The notes below the pieces were generated by a model. The model saw only the letters and a program-made list of their open reading frames with translations. It did not search any database and had not been told where the DNA came from. A program made the translations under genes and the position numbers. This document shows, one piece after another, positions 37,901-52,900 of a stretch of 64,000 nt of DNA; positions within the stretch are counted from its first letter, which is position 1, and every line of letters begins with the position of its first letter. Source of the stretch: Nectonema munidae (Eukaryota > Nematomorpha > Nectonematoida > Nectonematidae); the NCBI GenBank assembly GCA_030549495.1, contig JAUIRK010000189.1, positions 1 through 64,000 of the forward strand. Direction: 5' to 3'.

Positions 37901-40900
37901 AATGTATGACAATATAAATTAAATTTGTCCTGAAATTTATCTGTAATCATTTAAAGTTATATCTTATATGCATATCAAAGCTGCTAACATAATCATATTT
38001 CTGGCATAAAGGTGTTTTTCTCTTGCTTACTAGAGGGAAATGCGCGAAATTATTAAAATTTAAACGCCCCCCCCCCTCTTTTCTAACGCATATGTAACTG
38101 AAACCCCTTGAATTATGTTTAAGAAATAATAATAGGTTGGCATTCTAATTTAAATCTTTACTTTATAATGGCTCAATAGAGATTCTTTGCCAAATAGCAA
38201 TTAAAAAGATATTTTATCTTTTAACTATCTTCATGAACAAATGGACTCTCAAATTCGATTTCCAATCGTATTGGTGGTGGCAAAAACATTTCCAACAATA
38301 TTTTCCTAATGATCTTTCTTTAATAAGCGCGCTCTCTCTCTCTCTCTCTTCATACATTATTACATTATATATGTATATCCCCGTATTTCTTTTGTACGCA
38401 AAAATTATAAAAAAATAGTGTCTTGTGCCCATGGTCTTTATTTTAGGGCTAAAGTTTTGACCATGAAATATTTTTAAAAGCTTACTGTAAACATTTTTTA
38501 ATCATTTCACAGTTCTTTTCTTAGAACTTAATCTCAGAGGAGCATACTCCATTCTGTATGCCAAGAAAGGGAAGCTCGAATCATTTTGGAAAAATATATT
38601 TCTTATTTTAACGCTTAGAGTGAAAAATTCCGATAAAAATACGCTCTAATCCATTTTCTTACATTAATTTACTTTTATCTTATACTATATCCTTCTATCC
38701 TATTAAAAATCAAAATGTGAAACTTGATAAATATAAATATTGTTTATAGATAACTTTTTTACCAAATTTTATTAAGAGTCTTTGGAAGGTAATTTGTGCA
38801 ACGTTTTAAAAATGTTTAAAAGTTAAAAAACTAAGGAATCAGCCCGAAAAACCTGTAATTTTGCTCTCCATTTTTAAGGAGATAATATAATACCATAATA
38901 TTACTAAAACATTGCTAATATAACTCAGGAACTTTGTAAAAAACATCAAATGCTTGATTATTTTTATTACAATTTTTAACCTTTTATCTTTCGTGTATTC
39001 AAAGTTAAATAAATAAGGAAACACTGGGAAAGAAATCTGTGATGAAAATTAGTAAAAAAACATACTCTTTAAAGATGATGGAGAATCAAAAGATATTTCT
39101 ATATCTTCAGTCAGGTAGTTAAATATTTGAACACCGGAATGAACTTTAATAAATTTCTGCGAGAGATCTTCATTGATTGTAATCTCTGTATACACAGCAT
39201 TTGAAGATTCCTTGAGAAAAAGAGATTAATTTACCTGAATATAATGGTAAATGCTGAATCAGTTAATACCTTATGCATATAAGATTCTGAATAAAGGGAT
39301 CGATAGTAAGTGAGGTTATTGCTCAAGTAAATTGGAGGGTAGAGCTGACAATCATGGATCTTCAAGTAAAGTACGTGGGACATGGAGACATCGGAAATAT
39401 TTTTGGCGAAAAGTTTAGAACTAGCATCGTTGAACGTTAAATTTATTTTATGAGATGGGAAAAAGTGAGAAGAATTAGGTTCAATGTAATGGTACTTCAG
39501 TGTTTCAAACATAGAGTCGGAAAAAGAAGGCGCATTTAAAGAATTGGGATAGGAATCAAGATAAAAGGGATAAAACTTCGAATCACTGTCCAAGGGAAAG
39601 AAATTGAAAGTGAAGTAAAGCGGAACTCCAAGCTCGTTTTTTATGATATACGGGAAAAAGGAATTTGGATCTGAGAATAGAGGTTGCGATAAGTGTGTAT
39701 ACATTGTAGAAAGTGTGGATAGCTTTTTGACAATATTTTTAGTTAAATTCAAGTTTAATATGTTGGAAGACTCAACTTTAAGAATGAATAAATCTTTACA
39801 TTTGTTCAAGAAAAATAAAAACTGGAAATTTTCAACACATGGTTCCCACGCCATAACTGTGCAGTTGAAAATATTAAATCGAAGATCCACGTTTCCTTTA
39901 CCCTCTGTTAAATGCGGTGCTCGGGAGTACATGGACACCGTAGAAGTTTGAAAGCATAATTCTGCATTTGGAACATCTTCTTTTTCTGATAAAAATATCT
40001 TAAACAAACTGATATTCATGTTTAAAAGGAGATCACTTGTCAGCTTTGCTAAAAATAGAGCAAACTTATTTTGATGGTTTGACGTGTTACTTTCGTGAAG
40101 AGGAAAAAATGATTGCAAATCAAGTAAGAATTTTTTTAAAATCATATTTAGGTAGTGATAAAGAGCAACTGATATGTGTATAAAAAGTCTGCGTAATGAT
40201 ACTTCTAATACATTATTTTCATTTGTTTGAGAATTGCCATGAGGAACTAAAGACTCCATCAAACTTTTACCTTTAAAACTAAGATTGAAACAAGATGAAA
40301 CAATTATGGGAAATTCCTTCTTATTTTTAGTATTTGTAAAAATCTTTAGAAATGAATCAAAATTGGAAACATTTAAATTGAACTCTTGTATTCTTTCATT
40401 TTCGTTAAAAGATAATTGAGAAGATAAGGATACACAGGAGTGGAGTGAAAGGAATGATTCTGAATTTATTGAACTTGAAAGGTTTATTATGCAATCAATC
40501 AAGTTTGTTTTAAATACTAGTTGTGACATTGGTAATAATCTACTTTTATCATTATGCAAAGAAAAGGTCTTTGATGATATTTTATCTTGTTTTAAAGAAG
40601 AAATTTCTTTATAAATGGTCAAAAGAGAATTTATCCAAGAAGTTGAAAATGTTAACGAGAAATGTTTAAACAAAATTAAATAAGTCAAAGATGATGCTTG
40701 AAAATTCTTATACTTAAAAATATTGACTTGCTGTAATGGAGAAGAAGTATTTCGATTTGATTGGCACATATCATTATCAGGAAATAAGATTTTTTCATTG
40801 ATAACGTAAAGTTTTGTAATCATATCATAAACTTTTATATTTTTAATAATTATTTCAAAAGATGACAAAGAATTTGGATCGATGAGATAAGAAAAAGAAA

Positions 40901-43900
40901 CGAAATCACAAGTCCACTTTTGTTTATTTTTTATTTCTATGCTTAAATCATTAAATTCATAAACCATTTTCAAAACGTACTCGTTTTTTTCTCTTACAAA
41001 TATTTCTTCTTCCAATTGAAAGTCACCATGGCATTTTGTAGTAAAATTATTAATAAAACAAGAAATAACCTCGATAAAAAAGGTAGTTTCAAGATATAAA
41101 GAAAGCGTATTAAATTTAAAAATATAAATGCGGATAGGTTTATCTGTCTCATCAAAACTTATGGAAGTACAAATATTTAAATCAAATTCTTTTTCTGTGA
41201 GCATTACCTTATCACGTGATGAAAATTTTAAATAGTCTAAACTAATGTCAAAAAGATCAAAAATAGATTCTGATGGTGATGCCAATCTGAAAAGAAAAGC
41301 TTTTATTTTTTGAAAAGAAATATTAAGATCTGAATTGAGAGATTTTCTCTCCACAATAAAACTGGAGCCTTGAAGCAAGATAGAGGAATCAATATGAGGA
41401 ACTTTGGGGAGAAATATCAGTAAATCGCCACTAAAATTAAAAATAAATCTACTCTGTTTCCCATGAAGATCAATAGAACTAAGTTGTGGAAGTATCGACT
41501 GGGATGAAGATGAAGAGTTGAAGACGGGTCTAAAGATACATGCAAAAGTTCTACAACACAATTTAATATATGAAATAAGTTCAATAATGAAAAAATGGAT
41601 GTGCATGTAAGTGATATCTGCTGACATGGTAATTGAAAAGGATTCAAATGATTGATTGATCTTTGCGATAACAAAATCATTAGCCGTATTATCAATATTT
41701 AAAACTTTATCATAACAAGAATTGCTTCGTGAAAAGCATTTATCAAATATGATACGACAAATTTTCATTTCATACTCGTAACAGTGTTCACTTATATTAT
41801 TTCGTATTAGTGAAAAAGAATTCAAAATAAATTGAAAAAGAACTCTGTCATTAATGGCAGAAGAGAAAAAGTTAATTGTAAGATTGGAAAAGGAAAGAAA
41901 AAAAACAGGTTTGTAGGTCGACGGTTTCAAGATAAATAATTTAAGAAGAGAATTGAAAAAGCTACAAAAGAAAATTGAAATGTCATAAAATATGGAAGGA
42001 TGGAAAAATAACTCAAGCATAGAATTCATTGAAAATTGTATTATAAAAGAACCATTGAATCTTTTATATGTAAGAGATATATTATTTAAATGGCTGGCTT
42101 CTTTTTGCAAATTTGAATATTGATATTTGTCCTTTGAAATATTGACATCAGTTCTTATTTTGGATAATAAACAAGTATAGCAGCTAAAAGTATCTTGTAA
42201 AGATAAAATATAGTTTGAAAGATCACAGTTCAAGTTTTCTTTAGATGACAGCAAAACAACTGAAGAAGGGTTATTAGTTGCAAAAAAATAAAAAAGTTGT
42301 ATTGATTCTAAAGAAAAATTCATTAACTTTTGTTCATCTAGAGATTTTTCAAAAACAAAATTATCAAATTTAAGAGCAAAGTAATTATCACTTTTGCATT
42401 CTAAACTTTTAAAGAGAAAGGAGACATCTGGTACACAAAAATTAAAAATAATGTCTTGTTTTTTAGCTTCAATTTCAGGCAAACTTTGTGGTAAAACGGA
42501 GGTAGAACAATTCTTTATAATATTAATTAATTTTAAGACTATTTCAATCTTTTTGTCATCAAGATTAAGAAGAAAGGAGTTATTCTTGGAAGAGGAGTGG
42601 AATAGAAGGGAAATTTGATCACTATTATATTCTAAGGTGACTCGGATTTCACTTAGTTTAATAATACAGTTTTCGAGGTTGCTACACTTTTTTATAAAAT
42701 GATATAAGTCAAAATTATTAAAAGATTTGTCTGAACTCAACATTTGGAAATGATCCAGAGAAAAGCCTATTCTCGAAAAAGCATTGCAATCGATAGAAGG
42801 CAACATAGGTCCAATGAGCTTCATATATTTTATACTAGGAGAACAAAACGTGAAAAATAATGTATTACTTTGATTTAATTCAACAAACAAATTTATGATT
42901 GAATTGGCATGAATAAGAAAGGAAATTGGAAAAACTTTTAATGCTTCATTACAGACCTTTTGTTGTTCATTCAACGATTCTCTAAGATCGAATACAATTT
43001 TTTGGCAGGTTTCACTGAAAAAAAAGATATATTCAAACAACATTTCAAATAGATTTATGTTTAAAGAATGAAAAGTATTGATTTCAAACAAATATATCTT
43101 ATTGTAATTTTTACAATTCAAAACTCCGCATTGGAAAAAATCACTCAATAACAAATTATCATTAAAATCTGTTATTTTGAATTTTAAAACCAAAAAATCC
43201 TTAATTGGGAGGTAATCTTTAAAATATGCATTGTACAATATTTTACGACAAAATGTAGACTCATTTTTTAAATACAATTCAATTTCATATATAGATAAAT
43301 CAAATGCATTGAGTCGATTTTTAATAAAGTTAATACTTGATTGAATCCCATAAATATTCAAATCAAAAAATGTTTCTTTAGGATCTTTGAAAAATATGAG
43401 ATTAAACTGGGAGATAATAAAATCTAAATACAGTTCTGATACTTCTTCACCTTCTTTTGCATGGAAGGTATTTATGTTATTAGAAAAAACCAAACTAAAA
43501 ATTAAAAAAAGATTGAAAAGATCATTTATAAGAATAGAAATTGATTGTAGAATTTGAACAGTAAAAAATATGTGTACATCATGAATGTTGATACTGCAAA
43601 TTTGTTGGGATGAATTGGAAATAAAGTGAAAGAATATTTCGTCATTCTCGTGATGGAAACAAGTGTTACTACTATAAAAAGAAAGAAATAGAGTATCTTT
43701 GAGATTATGTGAAGAAAATATTTGAAAAGTTTTAAAAATCAAGGATATATCACTAGGAGAAAGTGAAAAGTGAGTACCTTCCCAGAGAAGTCTAAAAGAA
43801 GCCCATTCATCTGGAGATAACAATTTTAGGATAAGTGTTTCACATTTTAAATTAACTTTGAAAGTTGGAAATAAATTTGAATGAACTTTTCGATTATATT

Positions 43901-46900
43901 GAAAGGACAGTGTTAAAACTTGGTCAAACAATTTAGTCATATTGAGAAAAATGTCAATCAAATTATCTACTTGACATAAATTTATTTCAAAAGAAAGGGA
44001 ACTCACGAAGGACACGTTCAAGTTAAATAGAGGTAGGGTTGTAGTTTGTTCTTGACCAATTTTAAGTTTTTTAAAGATAATGTTAAGGTTTACTGGGGTT
44101 AGAAAATAAGTTGAAGTGTATTTACGCGATACTTCATTGAAATAAAGAGAGTAGAGTGAAAAGGAAGAAAGGCTAACTTCGATCATTGAGTACAAATGAT
44201 CTAGAATAGAGGATGATGATAGATGTGGAGATGTATGAAGAGGACCCGCATCAGAATCATACGTTCCTTCATCAGGGGTATAGAAGGAGTCTTGAGAGGA
44301 GAGCAAAGTGGAAGAAGTAGTAATGTTGAAATCTTGAACACTCTTAAAAGATGCATTCACGTTATAAGTGACGTTGGTAAGATCAAACGCAAAAATATGG
44401 GAAGGATAGAGGGAATAACTTTCTGGAAATAAAAGTCGAACAGAAGAAAAACTTAAGAAAACTTCTTCCCAACTTTGAAGATGTAAATCAGAAATATTTT
44501 GACGGGAAACCTGTTTTTCATCTTTACCAACTTTTTCAATGAAGGCAGTTAAAAGAGGGGAAAGGTGTGGATTAAATACAAAGTAAAGAGCAATCATATG
44601 ACAGTAGATTTTGACGCAATTGTGACTCTGATTAAATGATTTAAAATATAAAATGATTGACGGGGTCGCATTATAAACAGTTTCCTTTACATTCTTAATA
44701 TAGAACATTTCATTTACATCTATGGACTGATTAGACAACAAAAGTAATGGAGTAGCTTGCATATTCTTGTTCGTTAAAGCATCTATTTTAACATTATTTT
44801 GAGTTAATTCGAAAGAAACGAACTCTTGTGATAATTTGTAGGTAATCTGTGTAGACTTTAATCCAATACGAAGTATATTTATGAATAAATCTTTCTGGTT
44901 TAGGCCTTTATCTAAATTAAATAGTTCTATGTTTGTTTGAGAGAAATGAAAGCACAAGGAAAAATCCATTAAAATTGATTTATTTTCCTGGAGTTCTTGA
45001 TCGTTTACGAAATTTTTCAGTTCCTCTTCTAAAATATAATATTAATATAATGTATAAAAGTTAATCCACATACTGGAAAAGACAAAGTATAACACAAAGG
45101 TAGGTACGGACTAAAATACAAAATGAAAAAATTAAAGTTGACAGAATCGAACAGAAAAAGGAAAGTGAGATACAAAGTTAATATAATACTTTTCATTATA
45201 TATTCAAAATTTTAAATTAATATTTCCAATTTTGTACACCAATGAACATTAAGTATAGGAATCAGCGAAAAAATAAAAGCACATCTTTTAGTGGCTTGAT
45301 CACAAAAATTGAACATTCTTCTTATACTTCTCATGTGTTTTCAATATAGAATTAGGACACCATGTTATTCCATTAGGACAAGATAGCTGTCAATAACATT
45401 TTTATTCCGACATTAACTATGAGTTCTTATCCAAGGTAAGATTTGTTAGACCTGTTCACAGATGGACTCGACTAGGTCCAGGCCTGATAATATCATCATG
45501 ACCAGTACCAATGTGTTGACCAGAAATTACTGATTGGGATCGTCAGATCAGAATTGGGAAATGAAAAACAAACGGATTAAGCCTTTTTTTTTTTTAATTT
45601 TTGGACTTAGTCTTTTACATAACTTAATTTTTAAAGCAACAACAACAAACTATTTTATCTAATTAACAAAAAATATATTCATTATTTAAAAATTAATACA
45701 ATATGATTTTGAGATTTATTGTATTTATATCTATTGGAAATTTTTATTATGAAAAGATACAGAAGAAATAACCCATTTTATATTTTCTTTTCTCCCATTC
45801 AAAAATCTTTATAAAACGCAATCTCAAGTTTTATCTCAAATTCCTGAAATGGAAAGAGCCCGTCTGACGGCTAGTATACGGTCTAGATAACACCCTGAGT
45901 ACGGCTAGACCGTCTTTAGTTTGATCGCCCCAAATAATAAATCTATGGACAAGATCGGAACCGATTAAGGAGTGAATCAAAATGAACAGAGCGGTGTTAG
46001 CCGGTGCTTAGATAGATGAAAAAAACTAAGAATTTCTTTGTCAATTTTACATTACATCTTTAGATATAGAGGAACATTATCATATTATTATATATGAAAC
46101 ATAAAATTCTAGACATCATTTTCCATAAATTCATTTTAAAACTTAACCTTGAAATGGAGGCACATATCTAGATATAATTTGAAGTATCTCTGATGTAATT
46201 AAGATTCATTTTTTTATTTACACATAAAACAAATATTTAGAAATAACAAATTAAAAATCTACAAATGAAAGGAGCAAACTGACAAAGCACTTGAAAATTC
46301 TATAGTTTAGTATATCAAACATTTTCTTTTCCTGGTTGAATTTCCACTTTCAAAATATGTTTATTTTCACATAGAACGTTCGTCGCAGGAATATACAAAA
46401 TGTCTAACCCAGTCTTGCAAAAGATGAAGATTTTTTTCTAATATTGTTACACTATTCTAATGAGCAGGAGAAGAATTATATCATAAGCTAAAATTGATCG
46501 TAAAAGTAGAGGTGAACTGGTCTAGTTATATAACTTTTTGTGCTTTAATTTTTATATAATTGCTCCCATTGCTCAGTCCATAATTTTTATTCATTTTACC
46601 GCTTTGCACATAGAGCTGGGTCTAATAAAGCAATTTACGAAAGCACTTGATCATGAAAAGTCATGTATTGTGTACCTCAAAAAAGTTTTTCCAAAAATCA
46701 GGGAGGCCTAGATAAAAGAAGGTATTTTCGTGGGTCCTCAGATACGCAAACTTCTTTTTGATCAGCACTTTGAGGCCACAATGGAGGAGAATGAGCTAGC
46801 AGCTTGGCAATCTTTCAAAAACATTTGCAACGGACTTCTGGAAAAGCACCAAGATGCCCAGAGAGAGATTTTAGTAGAAAGATTCTTACCAGAATCTAGT

Positions 46901-49900
46901 CTGGAAAATGTCTTTGAAAATTAATTTCCTACATTTGCACTTGTCTTTTTTTCCTGAAAACGCAGCAGATGTGAGTTATGAGCATGGAGAAAGATTCCAT
47001 CAGGAAATTGCAATGATGGAAAATAGATATACGGGAAAATAGAGCCCTGCGATGGTTGCCGATTTTTGATGGAATCTGAAGCGAGATTCATCAGGAACTG
47101 TTTATAAACGAAATAGCAAAAGCCGGGCTAACTTTGAAAAAAAGGGAAAAATGTATTAATTTATCACTTGCAATCCTGTTATTTAATTTTAAAAATAAAT
47201 TGATAATTAACTTGAAATTTTTGGTCTTTGTTTAAAAATGTATTTTACGGAAAACTGCGACGTCATAGCAAATTTTCGTCATCAAATTCGTAATCAGCGC
47301 ATAAAAATTGATAATAAAATCCCAAAGCGATTTATGTATTTTTTGAAAGTGTAAAATTGTTGTTCAGTGATATACGAGTAGAAGAAAAAATATAATGATT
47401 AAAGATACTCTTTCAAAATATAAACCATACGATATAAACGTTCATGCAACTGTAAAACAAGCTGGAAATTGGACCGAAGGAACAGCAAAATGTATAATCC
47501 AAATATGAGCACGCAAGAATACAAGGTAAACACTTACATATAAAAGATAGGACATGCATGCCAACAATAAATACATCTGGGCCAGAAGTTGTGTCTAGGG
47601 GCAGGAGGACCTCTAGCTAAGCAAATGTCCTTCAGTAATAGGAAAAAAGTTATTTAAAGTTATTTGAATTTAATTTTACAAGTCAAATCTAAGACCTGAA
47701 TTGTTTTTGACTCACTTATCAGGGTCAGGGAAAGTATCTTAGTTTTAAGATAAAATATTTATTGTTATTTGACATTATAAAATCTATTTATATATTTAAG
47801 TCCTTTAAATCCCGTTTACAAAATACGTGTTAAATATATGCATTTTAACAATTTGAAAAAAGTAATTTTATTGTAAAAAATGTTATATATTAAGATTTTA
47901 ATCTGAAAAATTAGTATTTAAAATTAATTATTTTTTAGAAAATAAAATTAATTCTAGATGTAAGGGATGCTTAGGAAACATGACTAAGATGTTTTATATA
48001 GGACTACTAACCCACGCTAGATCATAATACTAATTCAAATATTACATAAATATATACAGTATACACTATGAACAAATTTATGAATATTTTTTAGCCAGGA
48101 TGAGTTGGTTGCTTTATCAAACATTTAGTTTTAAATATTTTTCAGAAGGTGCTCAAAATCTCATTTTTGAAAGCGGTTAACTTTACAGAAAAACTTTAAG
48201 CTAGATAATCGATTTGGAGAATAAGGGTCGTCGAATAAAACTCAATTCGGTTCAGAAAAGAAATCTGCTCTTAAGATGTATCAAAACTGGGTGATATCTT
48301 AAGATTGATACTTGAAGAATGTCTTATTAAGCATATCATGGAATTTAAAACTAAAAAGCCTATTTTATGGATTTTGAAAATTCTACTCAATTTGTCTTTA
48401 AAAAATTTTCCATGTATAATGAATATTTTACTAAAATTAACCAGTTTTACTTTTTGTATGTTAAAATTTGACAAGTTGCTTAGTTCCATTCTGGTATAAG
48501 CATAACTGTTTTCACATTATATACATTTGTTATTTTATATAAGGTACAATATTTATTTGATTATTATAGAAATGGCGGGCTAGTTGATGAAATAAATGTT
48601 CAAATCAATGCATGAAGGATTTAAAATGAGTGCACAAAAAACAATGAAACCTTACCAAAAAATTAAGAAGCCTTACACAGAATTATCGCTATATAAAAAG
48701 AAAAGGAGCAATACCGACTTTAAGACAAACTGTTGAATCAGATTCAATTTCAGTCGACCAAACTTTATAAGAGTAGATATAATTTATGATAGCTTTAGAA
48801 ATGGAAGAAACTGAAATATTAGAGACATCATCGATCTTAAAAAATAAAGAGATATAAAAATTACAATGCTAATAATAAATAAAATAAGTATACTCAAACA
48901 AAACAAATTAGTAAACTTTAAAGAATTTTATTGATCATGGAAAATTAATTATCTTCAAAACTTGGAAACTTTCTTTTATGACTTGATAATATTAAAAAAA
49001 ATGAATAAGCGCAGTTAAAAATTGAATACTTTCTTCTGACCTAAGTCGTTGTGCTTTCTGAATTTAAGACAAAATTAACTTGACACAACATTTAATTCCG
49101 ATTTAATATTTTTGATTATATTCTTAAAATTAACGCCTCATCTTGTGTGTAAGTTATACAAATAATAAAATTAACGTATGGTGATTAGGGAAGAACACGC
49201 CCAAGTGTTCAGTAAACGTGGAAAAGAGAATAGTAAACTTATATTCATACAAAATTTAATAAATCAAATCCAAAAGAGGTGATACGAGTTTAGATAGAGA
49301 TGTAATAATCAACGAGAGTTTTGCTTTTTTGGATAAGAACAATAAATTTTCCAACTATCTCACGCGATAAAGTGGTAGGGATTTTGTAAGGGATATGCCA
49401 TTCAAAAATGTGAAAAATATAAGTCCATTTAATTTTCAAGACGCTTTTTATTAAATAAGAAAAAAGACTAGAAAATATAAGCGAAAGAAAAAATTGTGTA
49501 ATGATCTGAATTTTTCAGAGAAGGATCATAGAAAAGGAAATGGCAAATGCATGAGTAGGACATATTCATAATGAATGATTCAATGTATAATTCAACAAAA
49601 AGAAAAGAACATTTGTAATAAAAACAACTTTTCATAATAGAATCATGATTCCCTCAATTAATAGCTATGTTGCATTTTGATGCAAGCCTAACATTAGATG
49701 AATTAAGTTCCAAACGATAAGATCAAGAATTTAATTTTATTTACCAGTGGGAAGCAAAAAGTATAGTGCATGTGAAATACCATTGATCAAATGGATCAAT
49801 TGGATCAATGAGCAAACATTTGTTGAGGAATAGTCAGTATTACTTTTAAAATATGTGTTTGATCCACTCCTAATAACTGATTCTAGATTCATTATATCTT

Positions 49901-52900
49901 TTTAAAATGTTTGGTTTCACAAAAAAACTGAGCAATATGCTTCAAAATGCTGAAATTAGGTTGATTCAAGAAATAAAGATTTAATTGAAAATATAAGAAA
50001 TGAAAAGCATGATATATCATTATTTCAAAATGCAGTTTATGGTAAACCAAGGAGGATAGAATAACCATGACATTTTGTTTCCCAAAATTTTAGTGATCAT
50101 TTTCCAAAAAAGTCATTATAATGAGTTTTATGAAAAATCGTTTACCTATAAATTTTCAAAAGATACAAGATATACTCATCAAACACTATATAATAAAAAT
50201 ATATAACATATGTGAGTGAAGAATATGAGCTATAAAGTCAATCTTTGGAAAGCTATGCGGAATAAAGAAGATTTAATCAAAGAAACACTCTATGAAAATG
50301 TAATGTTTTAAAAATTTTAAACAAATCGAATGATGTTTGTCACTCTGCTTTTGATAAAAGATGTCTTTTATATCTTAGAAAAATTAAATACTTAAAATCA
50401 ATTATTCAAATTGCAAGAACACTAATGATTGTAGATTGTATTTCAAATATGATAATTATAATGATATATTATCTCTTGATATTCTTACCTCTTCCTATTT
50501 CAAAGATTCTTTTTTATATGACAATAATTTGAATATTATAAATTTGAATGTAGATTGTCCAATCCCTTAATGCAAAGTTTGATTCACTTGAATGTTTCTT
50601 CTTCATTTCAACTCAGTTAGTAAATCACCTCTCCAGATTATTTGTATTCAAGAAATTTGGTTTAATAATAATTCCATCTTTTTTAATATTTAAGGATAGA
50701 GTTTTTTTTATGTATTTATGCTAAAGTATCTCTTCATGGCGGCCTAGGATTTTACATTCATAACTCAATCAAGCATAATATTTTCACTCATAATAATGAC
50801 TACAATATTTTTGAGCTTTATACCATTGTTATTCATTTTGGTCATCTTAATTATTTCCATAGTTTTCTAGTGGGTGACGTTAGCTTTGATTTATTCAGCT
50901 TGCGAATTTCTGATTCTATTTATTCTTATTGTTTTTGATTGCTGAACATAATTGAATTGGCAACTCATCGCCGATCAATATCTATTTTGTGGTTACTTAT
51001 CCGTGTAAAGTTGACTTTCCAGAACCACAGAATACATGAGCAACCGACATCTTATTCTGGTATCTGATTTACACAAAAAATATTTATTTTGTAGTAGTTA
51101 AAATGTATTTTGCTTGCTTTGAGCCAATACAAAATAATCAAAATTAACAAGAACAAATAAAAAAAAATTTTAATCTTAAAAGATTAAAACGAAGGTGAAA
51201 AATAAAATAAAATATTTGCTCGAAAATGGATTGATAAAATAGACTTGATTTACATAAGAAATTGACAAAAATAGAGTGAAACATTTTTTGTTACATTGTG
51301 TCATTAATTTTTGAAAAATCTAAGCCAATGTTATTTGGAAATATCAACCGTTCTGAACAAAGATATACCAATTTTCTGATGTCCTCACCCAAAGCAGCTC
51401 GTTCGCCAGTGGTATGCGGATAATAATATATCTGCCAGTGGAGGCCAACAACAACAAGAAAAATATCGGCAAAGTATTTTGGTATATGCTACATAATAAA
51501 GCAACAAGCTTAACTTATGGACAAATATAATTATACATAAAAGATGGGGTAAATAATTTCCTAAAATCCTTCTTACTATTGTTTTTATTTTTAAGTTTTT
51601 TTCAAAAGCGCATTTTCTCAAAGTAAATATATCTTGGATCGAGAGATGGCATTCTATATCTTTTAGAGTCTAAAAAGAAAAAAATAATACATATATTTTG
51701 TCCTATAACCGAGGGATGATTATACCTCCTGTACTGTTTTACTACTCAAAAAAGCAGAATAATTCCTTGTGTAGTTGAGGAGCATCGTCAGCCTTTTCTT
51801 TAAACAGATAGAACAAAGGTAGAAAGTCTCATATTTTTCACGCGCCAGAGCTTTGAAACAAGCAAGTCTCCAAATGCACTTGGAACTAAAAAAAGGTAAA
51901 TATATAAAAAATATTAAATTAATTCATGAATAGATTATGTTTTTGATTTATATAACCGAAAACCAAACATGATACTAACTAATCAAATGTGCCTTAAATA
52001 GATCTAGTATAAATAATGGAAACATAAGTTTCAACTTCCATATGTAAAGGGTTGTGGTAAGAGACCGAAAAAGAATCCAAAAACATTTTTAGATAAAGGA
52101 CAGGAAAATTCCATCTGGCAAAAGTACTACTGATAGTTTGATCCGTGGACCACTAGCAGAGGGCCAATCGTTACTTGCGAATTCACACCCAATATGTATA
52201 ATATAAAGCCAAGAGACTAAAAACCTCAATATACAAATAAATATATTTAAACCAAGTGATAGTTATATAAATTTCCATACATTTATTACAGCGGTCCTTA
52301 ACACATTTAAAAAACCATGCCAGTCTACATTAGCTTAAATTTAGAGAAATTTAAAGGATAGCTCATACAACACCTAATGTAAATATACAGTAGATCCTTT
52401 ATAACGCGTATGACGAGGTCCATGCCACGAACACACGTTATATTTTCCCTGAGAGTATTTGCTTCTATGGTAATACTCTCTCAGTTTAAACAATGCTTTG
52501 TTTTGAACTGATAGATTATACTCATATAAAGATAGTATAATCTAGGGGCTAACAACAACAACAACACACGTTATAAATCGTACGTGTTATAACAGATCTA
52601 CTGGAACAAGTGGTATATGACCATAAAAACGGGAGACAAGGCATCTCATGCCAGTGATCTACCATGTATGTCGTGTCCGGCAGATCTACCGTGTATGTGG
52701 TGCCCGGGAGATCTACCATGTATGTGGATTGTATATACCAGAATCAGTATTAGTAGGGATGTGTGATAAGACAAATATATTAGTGTTCAGTTGATAAACA
52801 TAAGAGACACGATTCCATGACTACTTTATGACTTTTAAAAGGGAATTAGTGTAAAGAGCGCATTTCCATTAAACATTCTACTCTAGCAAATTCTCAAAAT

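Noticed and set aside
37770-38100. CAGGTGCGCATATCCAGGGG as the end of a second hAT MITE
   Set aside because: The presumed other end and target duplication do not match.
34158-44432. Plus-strand frames of 60-100 codons opposite VPS13D
   Set aside because: They are antisense shadows of the large VPS13D exons with no independent similarity or splice context.
49970-50130. Short frame with FQNAVYGKP, faintly like a protein-primed DNA polymerase motif
   Set aside because: One short motif among stops, with no supporting neighbours; below what I would call an element.
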